NCBI GenBank assembly: GCA_016704445.1
Contig: JADJAE010000003.1
Location: 153,292 to 217,291, forward strand
DNA length: 64,000 nt
Reading direction: 5' to 3'
From: Deltaproteobacteria bacterium
GTDB taxonomy: Bacteria > Myxococcota_A > Polyangia > Polyangiales > Ga0077539
Shown: positions 39,882 to 51,151 of the stretch, piece after piece
How the letters are laid out: each line of letters starts with the position of its first letter
Numbering within the stretch: position 1 is the first letter of the stretch
Notes under the pieces: generated by a model
The model's input: the letters and a program-made list of their open reading frames with translations, nothing else
What the model was told of the DNA's origin: nothing
Databases searched by the model: none
Made by a program: the position numbers and the translations under genes

Positions 39882-42533
39882 CTATTCGAGGGGGCGGTTG
39901 CGGAAGTCCGCGGTGCCGCCCGCGGAGATGGTGACCGAGAAGGTGCCGTGCGCAGCGAGCTCTTCGTTGCTGCAGGTGACGCGGTAGGTGCCGGCCGGGA
40001 GGGTGAGCCGGCGCGGGGTGTTGAAGGTCGTCCCCTGACCCGCCACGGTGCAGCTCGACGCGGGCCGGGTGGAGATCAGCAGGAAGCCCGTGGCGCCGCC
40101 TGCCGCCGGGGTCGGCGGAGTTGGCGGGGTAAGCGTCGGACGTACCGCCGAGGCCGCAGCCGTAGCGGGACGGACCGCGGGACGCGCCACCCGAACGGTG
40201 GGGCGGGGCGCAGGGGCGACCGGGGCCGCCACCGGTGTGGGCGCGGGGGCAGGCGTGGGCGCGGGAGCGACGGTCGGAGCCGCGGCGGGGGGAGGAGTGT
40301 TCTCCGCGACGACCTGGGCGGGGCTCGGGGGCGTCGGGGTCTGCGCGACCGCGTTGGGGTCGGGCATCGGCGGAACGATCGGCGGCACCATCGCGGTCGT
40401 CGGCTCGGGCTCGAGCTCGACCTGCATCTGGGTGATCTGCGCCTCGCGAACCGGCACCTCCTGGGTGAAGGGCCGGAAGCCCGGCTTGCGGACCTCGACG
40501 CGGTGGAGCCGAACGACGGAGAGCTCTGGCACCTCGAAGCGCTGGCCGTTGCCGACGAGCGGCTGACTGTCGACGAGCACCGCGACGCCGCCCACGTTGG
40601 TGGTGATGAGCAGGCCGCCGGAGGGCTCTCCGCGGGTGAGCTTGAGCGCGATGATGACCAGCGCCGCGACCGCGACGACGCCCAGGAGCGCGAGCACGAC
40701 GACGGAGCTGCCCTCGTTGCGCCGGGGCTCCGGGCGAGGAGGCGCGGCCGACTCGGCCGGGGGACGGGAGAACTTCGGGTCTCCGCCGATGCGCCAGGCG
40801 TCCTTGCCCGCGCCGCTGGGGCGGGGAGGGACGCTGGGCGAGGACTGGACGCTGGGCATGGACGGCGAGCTCGCGGCCGGCGCCGACACCGCAGGCGCGG
40901 AGACCATCGGGCCGAGCGGCAGAGCGTTGACGATCGGCGCGGCGACCGCCGGGAGCGCGGTGGACGGCATCGGCGGCGCGGGGACCGCCGAAGCAGGCGC
41001 TCCCGCGGGCTGCGAGGGGACCGAGGAGCTGCGACCGGGGAGCGCGGGGAGGGCCGGAAGGACGCCCGTGGTGCGGCCGTTGGCGGGCGCCCTCGCCCCG
41101 GAGTTGCCGCGGAGCGGAAGCGGGGGAGAGCTCGGGAGCTTCATCCCCTCGGGGCGATCGTAGATCTGGGTGGCGAGCTCTTCCTCGTCCCAGTCCATCT
41201 CGTGGATCTCCTCCGGCGCAGGGGCCGCGGCCATCGGGGTGGCGACCGGGAGGGAGGGCACGGCGACCGCGGGCACGGCGCCCGACACGGCCGACGGGCG
41301 AGTCCCGGGAGGCGGGGAGACGGGGGAGTTACGGACGGCGGCCTGAGCAGCCTGGGCGGAGCCGCCCATGCCCATCACGGTCCCGCGGGGGGCGCGGGGC
41401 GGCGGCGGGGGCGGCGGGGGCGTGCCGAGACGAGGGCTCGGGGGCGCGCCCCTGGGCGATCCACCCGGAGGCGTCGGCGTCGACAGCACCGCGGTGCCCT
41501 CGAGCTCCTCGAGGTCGTTGGCGCGCCGCGAGTCGAACTTGCGAAACTCCTCATCGCGGCTGAGTTCGCGCGTGATCTCGTCGGCGAAGATCTTGTGCAC
41601 GTAGGCGCTCAGGTCTTTGCGGGCGAAGAAGTTGCCCGACGTGTACATGAAGGACTGCAGGTCGTCGTGCAGGTCCATCGCGCTGCGGTACCGGTCTTCC
41701 GGGTGCTTCGCGAGGGCCTTGAGCACGATGGCCTCGAGCTCGTCGGGGATGCGCTTGTTGTACGTCGTCGGGGGCATGATCTCGACGTTGCGGACCTTCT
41801 CCAGCGTGGAGAAATCCGACTCGCCGACGAAGAGCCGCTCGTTGGTGAGCAGCTCGTAGAGGCAGATGCCGACCGCGAACACGTCGCTGCGGCGGTCGAC
41901 CTGGAGCCCGCGCACCTGCTCCGGGGACATGTACCCGAACTTGCCCTTGAGGATGCCCGCCTGCGTCTTCGAGCTCTTGCTCGCCGCCTTGGCGATGCCG
42001 AAGTCGATGAGCTTCACGTCCCCGTCGTAGGAGACGAGGATGTTCTGCGGGGACACGTCGCGGTGCACGAGCTCGAGCGAGCGGCCCGCGGCGTCCTTCT
42101 TGTTGTGCGCGTAGTCCAGGCCCTCGCACAGCTTCATGACCATGTAGCAGGCCATCGGAACCATGATCGGCTCCGAGCGCTTCTTCACGCGCTCGAAGAT
42201 CGCGCGCATGTCCTTGCCGGCCACGTACTCGAGGGCGATGAAGTACGAGTCGCCGACCTTACCGAGCTCGAAGATCTGCGCGATGTTGGGGTGCGTGAGC
42301 TGCACCGCGAGCTTCGCCTCGTCGACGAACATCGCGATGAACTCCTGGTCCTCCGCGATGGACGGCAGGATGCGCTTGAGGGCCACCAGCCGCTCGAAGC
42401 CCGCCTCCCCGAAGGACTTCGCCTTGAACACCTCGGCCATGCCGCCGACGCTGATGCGTTCAAGGAGGTAGTACTTCCCGAACTTGACGGGACTCTTCAC
42501 CGCGCGACTCTCCTCGGGCCGATCTCCACGCAC
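39882..42533 (-). CDS. Membrane Ser/Thr protein kinase with PEGA-like extracytoplasmic repeats
   Basis: Eukaryotic-type kinase of 883 residues. Kinase domain (about 17-290): glycine loop ERISVGGMAEVFKAKS, ATP Lys53 in VALKRIL, catalytic loop VHRDVSPQNILVSYDG (D159), DFG at 177-179, APE-equivalent FGYMSPEQVRG, and RRSDVFAVGICLYELLT. The HRDVSPQN loop is characteristic of myxobacterial kinases. A Pro/Ala-rich linker (about 350-605) precedes a membrane helix (VVVLALLGVVAVAALVIIAL, about 611-630). The outside part has a PEGA domain (about 639-708; LLITTNVGGVAVLVDSQPLV) and a second PEGA-like repeat at the C-terminus (about 815-883) with a Cys pair. It probably senses the envelope; ligand unknown. 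Frame intact. Confidence 0.95.
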   Translation of the reverse strand: MRGDRPEESRAVKSPVKFGKYYLLERISVGGMAEVFKAKSFGEAGFERLVALKRILPSIAEDQEFIAMFVDEAKLAVQLTHPNIAQIFELGKVGDSYFIALEYVAGKDMRAIFERVKKRSEPIMVPMACYMVMKLCEGLDYAHNKKDAAGRSLELVHRDVSPQNILVSYDGDVKLIDFGIAKAASKSSKTQAGILKGKFGYMSPEQVRGLQVDRRSDVFAVGICLYELLTNERLFVGESDFSTLEKVRNVEIMPPTTYNKRIPDELEAIVLKALAKHPEDRYRSAMDLHDDLQSFMYTSGNFFARKDLSAYVHKIFADEITRELSRDEEFRKFDSRRANDLEELEGTAVLSTPTPPGGSPRGAPPSPRLGTPPPPPPPPRAPRGTVMGMGGSAQAAQAAVRNSPVSPPPGTRPSAVSGAVPAVAVPSLPVATPMAAAPAPEEIHEMDWDEEELATQIYDRPEGMKLPSSPPLPLRGNSGARAPANGRTTGVLPALPALPGRSSSVPSQPAGAPASAVPAPPMPSTALPAVAAPIVNALPLGPMVSAPAVSAPAASSPSMPSVQSSPSVPPRPSGAGKDAWRIGGDPKFSRPPAESAAPPRPEPRRNEGSSVVVLALLGVVAVAALVIIALKLTRGEPSGGLLITTNVGGVAVLVDSQPLVGNGQRFEVPELSVVRLHRVEVRKPGFRPFTQEVPVREAQITQMQVELEPEPTTAMVPPIVPPMPDPNAVAQTPTPPSPAQVVAENTPPPAAAPTVAPAPTPAPAPTPVAAPVAPAPRPTVRVARPAVRPATAAASAVRPTLTPPTPPTPAAGGATGFLLISTRPASSCTVAGQGTTFNTPRRLTLPAGTYRVTCSNEELAAHGTFSVTISAGGTADFRNRPLE

Positions 42534-42738
42534 TGGCAGCGGCGAGTCGGGATCATTGGTTGAAATGCCACGGGGTTCTACTCGTTCCGTTCGCGCCCCG
42601 TCAACGACACCGGCGCACCACCGACCATTGCGAACAGCCCATCGGAGCTGCGGGCAGAGAGTCGCGCCAGTTGGAAGGGGAGCACCGGGAGTTTAGATCG
42701 CGCGAGCCGGCCGCAACCTTGGGTCGCGAGCCGATCAG
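42534..42738. other. Intergenic gap upstream of the Ser/Thr kinase
   Basis: This 205-base gap follows the stop of the large envelope protein (minus strand) and should carry the kinase promoter. On the minus strand TTGCGG, 15 bases, TAAACT (near 42692-42718) is the best sigma-70-like match, but the spacing is short. TGGCGC-N5-TCTGC resembles a -24/-12 site with one base too many. I regard neither as established; no open reading frame or repeat is evident. Confidence 0.3.
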
Positions 42739-45399
42739 CTAGCGCGGGGCGCCAGCGTCTCCAGATGACCGGGTCGATCCGCCACCCCAGCTCGGGACCG
42801 ACACCCTCTGGCCGCCGGTGAGGTTGATCTGCACCCCGCCGTCGCCGGTCTGTCGGTAGCGCACCCGACGGTGCTGCGCGTCATGCCAGACCCTCACCGG
42901 CACCGGACGCACCTCCGGGAACACCCGCTCCGCCCCGCCGCCGCCGCGCAGCACCAGGTCGAAGCGGGGCGTCGCGTCGGGCGCGATGGTGGCGCCGAGG
43001 GCATCCCGCGTCGCCTCGGTGCCGATGGTCACCCCCGGAGCGAGGGCGAGCGGGGTCCCGGTGCAGCCCACGAGCTGAAACGCCGCGGCCAGCAGGTCGG
43101 GCATCGGTCGATCGGCCACCGCCAGCACCAGGAACCCGTCGCGGTCGACGCAGGCTCCCCTCGTCGCCGTCGCCCCGGCCGTGAGCGCGCTGCCCTCGAA
43201 GCCGTCGCCCTCGGTCGACTCGATCCAGCGCCCGCCCGCCTGCGCGTCCCAACGGAGCCTCGGTCCACCGGCGACCGGATCGCGCGCGGCCACCACAGTT
43301 GCCACGCGGCCCTCCGAGCCGACCGGCCCGGGGCCCACCCGCCGGGGGTCGACCCTCAGCAGATTCACCCAGCGGTCGGGGTGCGCGACGTCGGGCCGCA
43401 CCCGGGTCCTCGCCATCGGCCAAGGAAAGGCCGCGTGAGAGAGGCCATCGATGCTCCAGCGCCCTTCGCCGTCGACCGCCGGTGAGACCGGCGCGGCCAT
43501 CGGAGCGCCGGGCAGCACGGGCCGGAGCTGAAGATAGAAGAAGTCGCGCGGGTCGCGCTTGATGTACCGGGGGAAGCCCAGCGGGTGCATCCCACGGACC
43601 ATGCGTCGCGTGCGGTACTCGAAGCCCGGTGCGCCGGGCACCGGACCCTGCGCCTCGGCCTCGCGGGTGAGGCTCCGAGGCAAGGGCGGGAGCGTGCCGG
43701 TGCGAGCGACCCGGTAGAACTCGAAGCCGGTGTTGGCGCCGTTCATGTCGAGGTGAAGCCCGTAGGAGCAGCGCGCCGCGAGCATCGCCTCGCCGAGCGA
43801 GACCTCCGTCAGGCCGTTGCCCCAGAAGAACGCCACGTGCCCCTCGGTCGTCGCGCAGAGCCCCGTGCGCGCCGTGTGCGTCTCCCCCGGCGGACCCCCC
43901 GGCGCGGTGCCTCCCCAGAAAGTGCGGCGGTACGGGTTGAGCACCCCGTCCTCCACCAGCGGCGTCAGGTTCTGCCGGAACTCCAGCACATCCGATGGGA
44001 GGCTCGCCTGGTCCGGCGGCCACGAGCCGAAGCCCGTGCGTCCCCCCTCGAGGGCCGTGATCGTCGCGCCCCAGGGCTTCGGCGGGAGGAAGAGCGTGCC
44101 CTCGGCGAAGACTCCCCACTCGCCGTGCAGCGCCTGGAAGCCTCCGTTGAAGCCCGCCACCAGCCGGCTCATCGTGCGGGGGTCGCGAGGCACCGAGCCG
44201 CTGCCGGTCTCCCCGGTGGCGCCCATCGGCTCCTGAGAGCCGGGCACCACGTGGAGCTCGACCTGGCGCGGGTCCCAGAGCGTGACGTAGACCCGGGTGT
44301 CGGGGCGCTCGCGGTCGGTGCGGATGAACGACTGCGCGAACGCAGGCGGCGCCCCGGGGTTGCCCCCCACGAAGGGATCATCCCGCTGGATCAGCGCCCA
44401 CTCTCCCTCGTGCGCCAGCCCCGGTCGCAGCCTCGCGGTCATCGGCGCCGGGGGCCACCCCTCGACCGGCCCGTCGACGTCGCGAGGCGGGCCGGAGCGC
44501 AGCACGTCCGCGAGGTCTTCCGCCGCGTCCGCCTGCGAGGTGTCCTCGGCGATGCGCACCCGCGCCCGGGCCACCTCGTGCTGGAGCCCGAAGGCGAGGC
44601 GCTCCGCCCAGGCGATCGGCGCGCCGCCGACCCAGGGAACGGCCCGCACGGTGTCCACCAGCCAGGTGATCCACCCCGTGGTGCCCGCGAGCCGGGGGCG
44701 CTCGCGCAGCAGGTCGGCGCCCGCCGTGATCGCCCGGGAGGGGGCGTCGACGGTGAGCGACCGGGCCCCGGCGTCGGCCACGAGGCGCTCTCCGTCCAGG
44801 CGCAGCGAGAGCGATCGCACCGGCCGCGACAGGTCGAAGCGGTCGAGCCCGTAGCCCTGCCAGCGGCCGCTGCTCTGGAGCCTCGTGACCGCCCCGCGAA
44901 ACCTCGCGCCCCGATCGCCCGCGGACGAGAGAGCCTCCGGGGTGCCCGCGAGGTCGACCAGGGTGAAGGCCACGATGTCGTCGCCCACGCGGGTCCAGTA
45001 GGCGGCCCAGCGTCCGTTGGCGGTGAGCCCGCCCTCCTCGGCGCCGGGGGAGCGGGTGAGGTTGGAGACGTCGCGCAGCGCGAGCACCTGCCGACGGTCG
45101 TTGGTGCGCGCGGTGACCGCGAGCACGTCCACGCTCTCGTCGCCCGTTCGCGCCAGCACCAGGGCGCAGCTCTCCCCGAGCGTGGAGCGGGAGATCCACA
45201 CCGGGTCGGCCACGAGCCGGATACCTCGTCGGGTAAGCGCGCCCCGCAGGTCCGTGGGGCCGGGCGATCCCACCACCAGCACGGCCCCGAGGCCGACGCC
45301 GAGAACCCACGCGAGCGCGGTCGGAGCCCAGGTCGAAGGCCGGGTCCCAGGGGCGTGGTGGTGTTCGCGTTGGCGCATCTGGAGGGTCGTGAAAGCCAC
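42739..45399 (-). CDS. Large envelope protein, possible phosphodiester-glycosidase (NAGPA)-like domain
   Basis: The 886-residue product begins with a cytoplasmic stub and a membrane segment (TALAWVLGVGLGAVLVVGS, about 27-45); a second in-frame ATG seven codons later is also possible. Residues 55-300 are beta-rich and not recognised (SNLTRSPGAEEGGLTANGRW). In the middle, LVAGFNGGFQALHGEWGVFA, FFWGNGLTEVSLGEAMLAAR and LHLDMNGANTGFEFYRV recall the NGGF and late motifs of NAGPA-like phosphodiester glycosidases, which cleave sugar-phosphodiester links; the match is partial. The C-terminal region has a Cys pair (RGACVDRDG, LVGCTGTPL). The gene is intact, lies on its own, and is divergent from the HEAT-repeat gene at 45537 with a 137-base gap. 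Confidence 0.65.
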   Translation of the reverse strand: MAFTTLQMRQREHHHAPGTRPSTWAPTALAWVLGVGLGAVLVVGSPGPTDLRGALTRRGIRLVADPVWISRSTLGESCALVLARTGDESVDVLAVTARTNDRRQVLALRDVSNLTRSPGAEEGGLTANGRWAAYWTRVGDDIVAFTLVDLAGTPEALSSAGDRGARFRGAVTRLQSSGRWQGYGLDRFDLSRPVRSLSLRLDGERLVADAGARSLTVDAPSRAITAGADLLRERPRLAGTTGWITWLVDTVRAVPWVGGAPIAWAERLAFGLQHEVARARVRIAEDTSQADAAEDLADVLRSGPPRDVDGPVEGWPPAPMTARLRPGLAHEGEWALIQRDDPFVGGNPGAPPAFAQSFIRTDRERPDTRVYVTLWDPRQVELHVVPGSQEPMGATGETGSGSVPRDPRTMSRLVAGFNGGFQALHGEWGVFAEGTLFLPPKPWGATITALEGGRTGFGSWPPDQASLPSDVLEFRQNLTPLVEDGVLNPYRRTFWGGTAPGGPPGETHTARTGLCATTEGHVAFFWGNGLTEVSLGEAMLAARCSYGLHLDMNGANTGFEFYRVARTGTLPPLPRSLTREAEAQGPVPGAPGFEYRTRRMVRGMHPLGFPRYIKRDPRDFFYLQLRPVLPGAPMAAPVSPAVDGEGRWSIDGLSHAAFPWPMARTRVRPDVAHPDRWVNLLRVDPRRVGPGPVGSEGRVATVVAARDPVAGGPRLRWDAQAGGRWIESTEGDGFEGSALTAGATATRGACVDRDGFLVLAVADRPMPDLLAAAFQLVGCTGTPLALAPGVTIGTEATRDALGATIAPDATPRFDLVLRGGGGAERVFPEVRPVPVRVWHDAQHRRVRYRQTGDGGVQINLTGGQRVSVPSWGGGSTRSSGDAGAPR

Positions 45400-45536
45400 G
45401 ACCGGTGGTGTCTACCCGCAACCCCCTCCCGCGCGCAAAGCCGCCATGGCTCCCCGAGGCCTCCCTTGATCGCGCGCGCTGCCTCGTTCTAGAACCTCCC
45501 GCGACCGCTCGTCCCCCATTCCTTGGGAGCCCATTG

Positions 45537-46388
45537 ATGCACAACCTCTCCCGGCTCAGCGCCGCGTCCTTCTGCCTCGCGTCGCTCGCGGCCCTTTCCC
45601 CCGCCTCCGCGCAGCCCCGACCGCCGGCGACCGCCACCGCCGCGGCGCGCCCGCTCACGCTCCGCGAGGCGACGCAGCGCCTGCAGTCCGCCGATCCAGA
45701 CGAGATCACCGAGGGGGTCGACGCGCTCACCCGCATCGGCACCGCCGAGGCCGTGCCCCCGCTCGTCACGCTGGCGCGCAGCGGCCTGCCGGACGACCTG
45801 CTCGACCTCGTCGTGACCAAGCTCGGCATCCTCGGGCGCCCGGAGGCCATCGAGGAGCTCGGGTCGCTGATGCGCCACCGCCGCGCCGCGGTGCGGCAGC
45901 GCGCCGTGACCTCGCTCAGCCAGATCCGCGACGAGCGCAGCCGCCCCCTCATCGAGTCGGGCCTGCGGGACTCCGATCAAAGCGTCCGCGCCGAAGCCGC
46001 CCGCGCCCTCGGTCGCATCAACGCCCGCGCCTCGCTCGCGCTGCTCCAGCGGGCCTTCGAGCGCAACATCCCCGAGGCCGCGGAGTCCATCGGGGCCCTC
46101 GGCGACGCCGCCGCCGCCGACCGGCTGCTCGAGTCCGTCGGGCGCTCGCCCCTCTCGGTGCTCCTCCCCGGCTTCCGGCGCTTCCTCGACCGCCGCGACC
46201 TGCCTGATCCCGTGAAGCTCCGCATCGTCGAGCAGCTCGTGTCCCGCTCGCCGACCACGCAGGTGAAGGCCTTCCTCCAGGAGTGGGTGCGCGAGCTCCC
46301 GCCCGCCGACCGCTCTCGCGCCCGCGCCCGGGCCGAGCTCGCGATCCGCCAGATCAACGACGCCCCCGCGCCAGGAGCCTCCCGATGA
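45537..46388 (+). CDS. Exported HEAT-repeat protein
   Basis: ATG at 45537 gives MHNLSRLSAASFCLASLAAL then SPASA|QP, a Sec signal peptide. The 283-residue protein continues with HEAT-like helical pairs of about 30 residues: ITEGVDALTRIGTAEAVPPL, IEELGSLMRHRRAAVRQRAV, SLSQIRDERSRPLIESGLRD, SVRAEAARALGRINARASLA. These form a curved scaffold for binding partners. Its stop overlaps the ATG of the beta-propeller lipoprotein (ATGA), which itself has HEAT-like helices in its second half, so the two products probably work together in the periplasm. Confidence 0.85.
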   Translation: MHNLSRLSAASFCLASLAALSPASAQPRPPATATAAARPLTLREATQRLQSADPDEITEGVDALTRIGTAEAVPPLVTLARSGLPDDLLDLVVTKLGILGRPEAIEELGSLMRHRRAAVRQRAVTSLSQIRDERSRPLIESGLRDSDQSVRAEAARALGRINARASLALLQRAFERNIPEAAESIGALGDAAAADRLLESVGRSPLSVLLPGFRRFLDRRDLPDPVKLRIVEQLVSRSPTTQVKAFLQEWVRELPPADRSRARARAELAIRQINDAPAPGASR

Positions 46389-48978
46389 ACCGCCGCGCCC
46401 TCGCGCTCTCCGCCCTCGTCTCCGCCGGTCTCGTCGGGTGCATGCCCCCGATCCGCACGACCACGGCCTTCTCGTCGCGCTTCGGCGACAACAACCGCGG
46501 CCGCCTGGGTGAGGTCGCCGCCTCTGCCGGCGCGGGCGCCCTCGCCGACCGGCCGCGCAACAGCCTGGGCCGACCGCTGCTCGCCACGGTCATCCAGGGC
46601 GAAGGCCGCGCGGTCGCCGTGTACGACGTGCAGACGGGCCAGGCGCTCTGGTCCCGGCCGATGGCCGCGTCGAGCACGCCGGAGATCCTCGGCGACGCCG
46701 TGGTGGTGGAGGTCGGATCGTCGACGAAGGTGCTCGACCTCGCCACCGGCGCCGAGCGGGGCCACGTCGACCACAACGGCCTGGAGTTCGCGGGCGCCGA
46801 CCGCGACGGCGACACCATCGTGATGTGCTTCGCCGCGGGACTCACCGGCGGCAGCCGACGCGCCGGCCGGGTGCAGGCGGTCGACGCCCGCAGCGGCAGC
46901 GAGCGGTGGACCCACGAGGTCGGCGGCATCCTCGGTCGGCCCGCCGCCAAGGGGGGGCTCGCGTTCGTTCCGTGGGACCGGCAGAGCATCGCGGTGCTCG
47001 ACCTGGGCACCGGCGTCGAGCGCGCCCGCCTGCGTTCGACCGACGACGTGCTCTCGTGGGTGTTCGCCTCGCCGCAGGGCGTCTTCTACGGCGGCCGCGG
47101 CATCTACCGCCTCAACGCCGACAGCGCTTCGGGCACCCGCGCGGGCAGCCAGTTTCTCGCCAACCCCTTCGAGGGCATCCCCGGCGACCCGTTGATCCAC
47201 CGCGACGCCTTCCAGCCCACGACCGGCACGCGCACGGCGCGCGACCGCATCGGGTTCACCTTCCTGCCGGGCGCGCCCGCGGAGGGCGGACGCCTCACGG
47301 TGCACGGCGACACGATCTACGCGTCCTACTATCACGACGTCCTCGCGGTGGACGCGGCGACCGGCGCGGTGCGCTGGGCCGTGCGCCTCGAGGAGGACGT
47401 CGAGGCCATGGAGCTCACCCCAACGGGGCTCTTCGTGGTCTCCGCAGGGGGCCATGTGCGGGGCATCGACCCGGCCACCGGAGCGGTCGGCGTCGTCTCG
47501 CAGCTCAACGCCCAGGTCGGGGCCATCGCGATGGACGTCGGGGGCCTCGCGCTCCCGGCCGAGCGCACCGCCCCGGAGGGCAGCGCGCGCGAGCAGCTCG
47601 TCTCGCTCATCCGCGACCCCGACAACCGCCTGGTGCCGCTGCGGTCGTTCCTCGTGACGAGGCTCGCGCGGCTGGAGGACGAGGAGGTCACCCACGACCT
47701 GCTCGACCTCTACACGCAGCGGTCGATCCCGGTGCAGCTACGGCAGAGCATCGCCACGGCGCTGCAGTCCCGCCGCACTGGAGCGCGCTTCCTCGTCGCC
47801 GCCCTCGAGGAGCACTTCGACTACCTCGAGAACCACTCCGCCCCGCCGCTGCAGGTCATCGCCCCGACGCTGGTGGCGATGAACGCCCGCGAGGCCGTGC
47901 CGGGGCTCACCGCCCACCTCCTCGACCACGAGACCCCGATGGAGTCGCTGCCCGACGTGATCAACGCGATCGGAGCGCTGGGCGAGGGGAGCGCGGTCCC
48001 GGTGTTCCAGCGGTGGGTGCAGATGTACCGCTCGGACAGCACCTTCCGCGGCCCCGAGCGCGTGGTGGCCATGAACACCGCCATCGACGCGATCTTCCGC
48101 CACGGCGACGCGTCGGCGCGCGCCTGGCTCCAGCAGCTCTCGGAGGACACCCGGGCGAACCCGCTCGCCCGGGCGCACGTCACCGAGCTGCAGCAGCGCG
48201 ACGCCTCGGACATCCAGCGCCGGGAGACCCAGCAGACCGAGGCCGAGCGCCAGGCCGCGCTCCAGGCCGAGGTCAACCGCCTGCACGAACTCCAGGCGAC
48301 GGTGCCCTCGTCGCTCACCGACGCGGCCTTCGACGAGGCCTGGAACGCCCACCTCGACGAGGTCAGGGAGTGCGCCCAGGGGGCGGTGAGCCGCAACCCC
48401 TCGCTCAACCAGATCCGCGTGGTCGTCACGCTCCGCAGCGAGCTGCCCCGGCGCTTGATGGAGGCGAATCCCCCGGCGCGCACTGCCGGGGCCGACGGCG
48501 TGACGCACCCGACGACCTCCGAGGAGGCGCTCACCTGGACGGGCTCGCAGATGGCCGCGCTGACCGCGCAGCGCTCGCGGGTGCGCCTGGCCACCTACGC
48601 GCCCGCCGACGCCGAGCTGCGCTCGTGCATGGACCGGGTGGTGCTCCCGCTGGAATTCCCGGTGTTCCGCGAGATGCGGCAGGAGTTCCGGCGGGTGATC
48701 GACACCCGCGCGGCGCGCGCCCAGGGCGGTGGCGAGACCATCAACGGCCTCGGCCTCGACGCCCAGGGACGGGAGCTCCCCTGGTGGTTGGTCTCGGCGC
48801 CGACCCTGGAGGTCGAGAACCCGCCGCCGCCGGTCCGCCCCGGCACCACGCCCGCGACGGTACGCCCCGGCACCGGGCCGACCACGCCCACCACGCCCAC
48901 CACGCCGGGCACCCCCCACGACTCCCGACCCCGACCGTGCCGGGTACGCCTGCGCAGCGGCCCTGGTGGGAGGAGTGA
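46385..48978 (+). CDS. Lipoprotein with PQQ-like beta-propeller and HEAT-like helices (one frameshift near 48910)
   Basis: MNRRALALSALVSAGLVG|C is a clean lipoprotein signal. Residues about 50-390 contain propeller-type repeats with the PQQ/BamB-like pattern: VAVYDVQTGQALWSRPM, KVLDLATGAERGHVDHNG, VQAVDARSGSERWTHEVGG, LAVDAATGAVRWAVRLEED. From about 390 to 620 come helical HEAT-like repeats (LVSLIRDPDNRLVPLRSFLV, PLQVIAPTLVAMNAREAVPG), then a Gln/Glu-rich helix and a region with Cys in VRECAQGAVS and ELRSCMDRVV. The C-terminus is a Thr/Pro-rich tail where a C6 run (CACCCCCCACG) shifts the frame; the other frame ends QRPWWEE and TGA at 48976-48978. A BamB-like scaffolding role is conceivable; no bam genes are adjacent. 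Confidence 0.82.
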
Positions 48979-49100
48979 GCGGAATCCCCGTCGACCGCGT
49001 AGGGTTGTACGGGGTGTACTTTGGCCTTGCCGCCCTGTCAGGGGTGGGGCTATGAGACGTTCCCGCGTGCGATCGCGCACCGATCCCGAGGAGGGCGTCT

Positions 49101-49355
49101 GTGAAGGAACTTGTCCGTTATCTGCTCGAAAACATCCAGTTGGACTTCCAGGGCGACATCGGCATCGACGCCGTCCGCGAGTTTCTTCGGAAGGACGACA
49201 GCCACGAGTCACGTCAGCTCTTGCAGAAGCTCAATCAGGAGGGCTCGGTCGACGACATGCTCCTGACACTGGCCGATGTGCTCAAGCCAATGATCACAAG
49301 CGGCATCACCGATCAGGTGGTGCGCGAGCAGATCAACGAGTACGCCGATTCCTGA
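49101..49355 (+). CDS. Small acidic helical protein (84 aa), unknown
   Basis: GTG at 49101 lies 12 bases after GAGGAG and encodes MKELVRYLLENIQLDFQGDI, then GIDAVREFLRKDDSHESRQL and LADVLKPMITSGITDQVVRE, ending INEYADS. The protein is almost wholly helical, acidic, without Cys, signal peptide or membrane segment. Codon use matches its neighbours and the ribosome site is well placed, so it is likely real. It sits inside a cluster of envelope genes but is itself predicted to be cytoplasmic; its stop overlaps the likely start of the next lipoprotein. No family recognised. Confidence 0.7.
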   Translation: MKELVRYLLENIQLDFQGDIGIDAVREFLRKDDSHESRQLLQKLNQEGSVDDMLLTLADVLKPMITSGITDQVVREQINEYADS

Positions 49356-50147
49356 TCGTCTCCATCTTCTGCCTGGGCGCGTGCGACACGCGGCCCGCCG
49401 ACTCCCCCACCCCTGCCCCCTCCACGTCGTCGACACGACCCGGCGCCGCCGGACGGCGGCGTGGAACGCCACCCCATGGGCCCGCCGCTGCGGGTGCGCT
49501 TCGGGACCGCCTGCTCGCGCCCTCCACCATCCACCGCGCCCAGCTCCGGGTCACCACCGGCGGCCTCCGGCCTTCGGCGGCCTCCGCTACGACCTGGTGC
49601 GCCGCGAGCTCAGCCTCTACCCCAACCCCCACGACCTCCGCCCGGGCCTCGAGTACGTCTTCACCGTGGGCGACGGCTGCGCGCCTGGGACGGCAGCGCC
49701 CCTCGCGGCCCGGTCGTGGTGCGCTTCCTCCCCACCGTCCGCGAGCCGGTGCCCCGCGACGCCGTGCCCTCGCTCCGTCGCGACGTCGCTCCGCTGCTCA
49801 TCCAGAACTGCACCGGCGGCGGCTGTCACGGAGAGCTCACGCCCGCGATGGGCCTCGACCTCTCGACGGCGCGCGCGATTCGCGCTTCATGCGTGGGCGT
49901 CCTGGCGCGACAGCGGGCCGACCGGGCGGCGCTGGAGATGCTCGATCCGCGCTGGTCGACGCTGCCCCTCATCGACCCCGGGATCACCGCGGGGCAGGGG
50001 CGTCCCGAGTACAGCTACCTCGTCTACAAGCTCCTCGGTGACGGTCCGATCTGGGGCGCTCGGATGCCCCTCGGGAGGGCGCCGCTCCGCGACGTACAGA
50101 TCCGCCTCGTCGTCGATTGGGTCACCGCTGGCGCCCCGGACAATTGA
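49340..50147 (+). CDS. Cytochrome-like lipoprotein with CxGGGCH motif (three or more frameshifts)
   Basis: A signal-like FLIVSIFCLGA|CDTRPADS begins around 49346, but no ATG/GTG is in frame, so the start is uncertain (perhaps CTG at 49352 or a missing base). Coding potential then switches frames: RLLAPSTIHRAQLRVTTGG, next FGGLRYDLVRRELSLYPNPH with LRPGLEYVFTVGDGC, and finally VRFLPTVREPVPRDAVPSLR. The last frame is convincing: LLIQNCTGGGCHGELTPAMG, then YLVYKLLGDGPIWGARMPLG and LRDVQIRLVVDWVTAGAPDN. This arrangement resembles the haem-site and tail of planctomycete/myxobacterial cytochrome-like proteins, although CTGGGCH has three residues between Cys and Cys instead of two. Redox function is therefore uncertain. 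Confidence 0.6.
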
Positions 50148-50190
50148 GCGTCTTGACACCCTCGCGAGCCGCAACGTAGAGCCCTCCCTC

Positions 50191-51126
<936 letters not shown>

Positions 51127-51151
51127 CCCCCCGGATAAGCCCGGGAGGGGG

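Noticed and set aside
39600..42563. 987-residue + strand open frame opposite the Ser/Thr kinase
   Set aside because: It is Gly/Arg-rich and featureless; the kinase frame carries all catalytic motifs.
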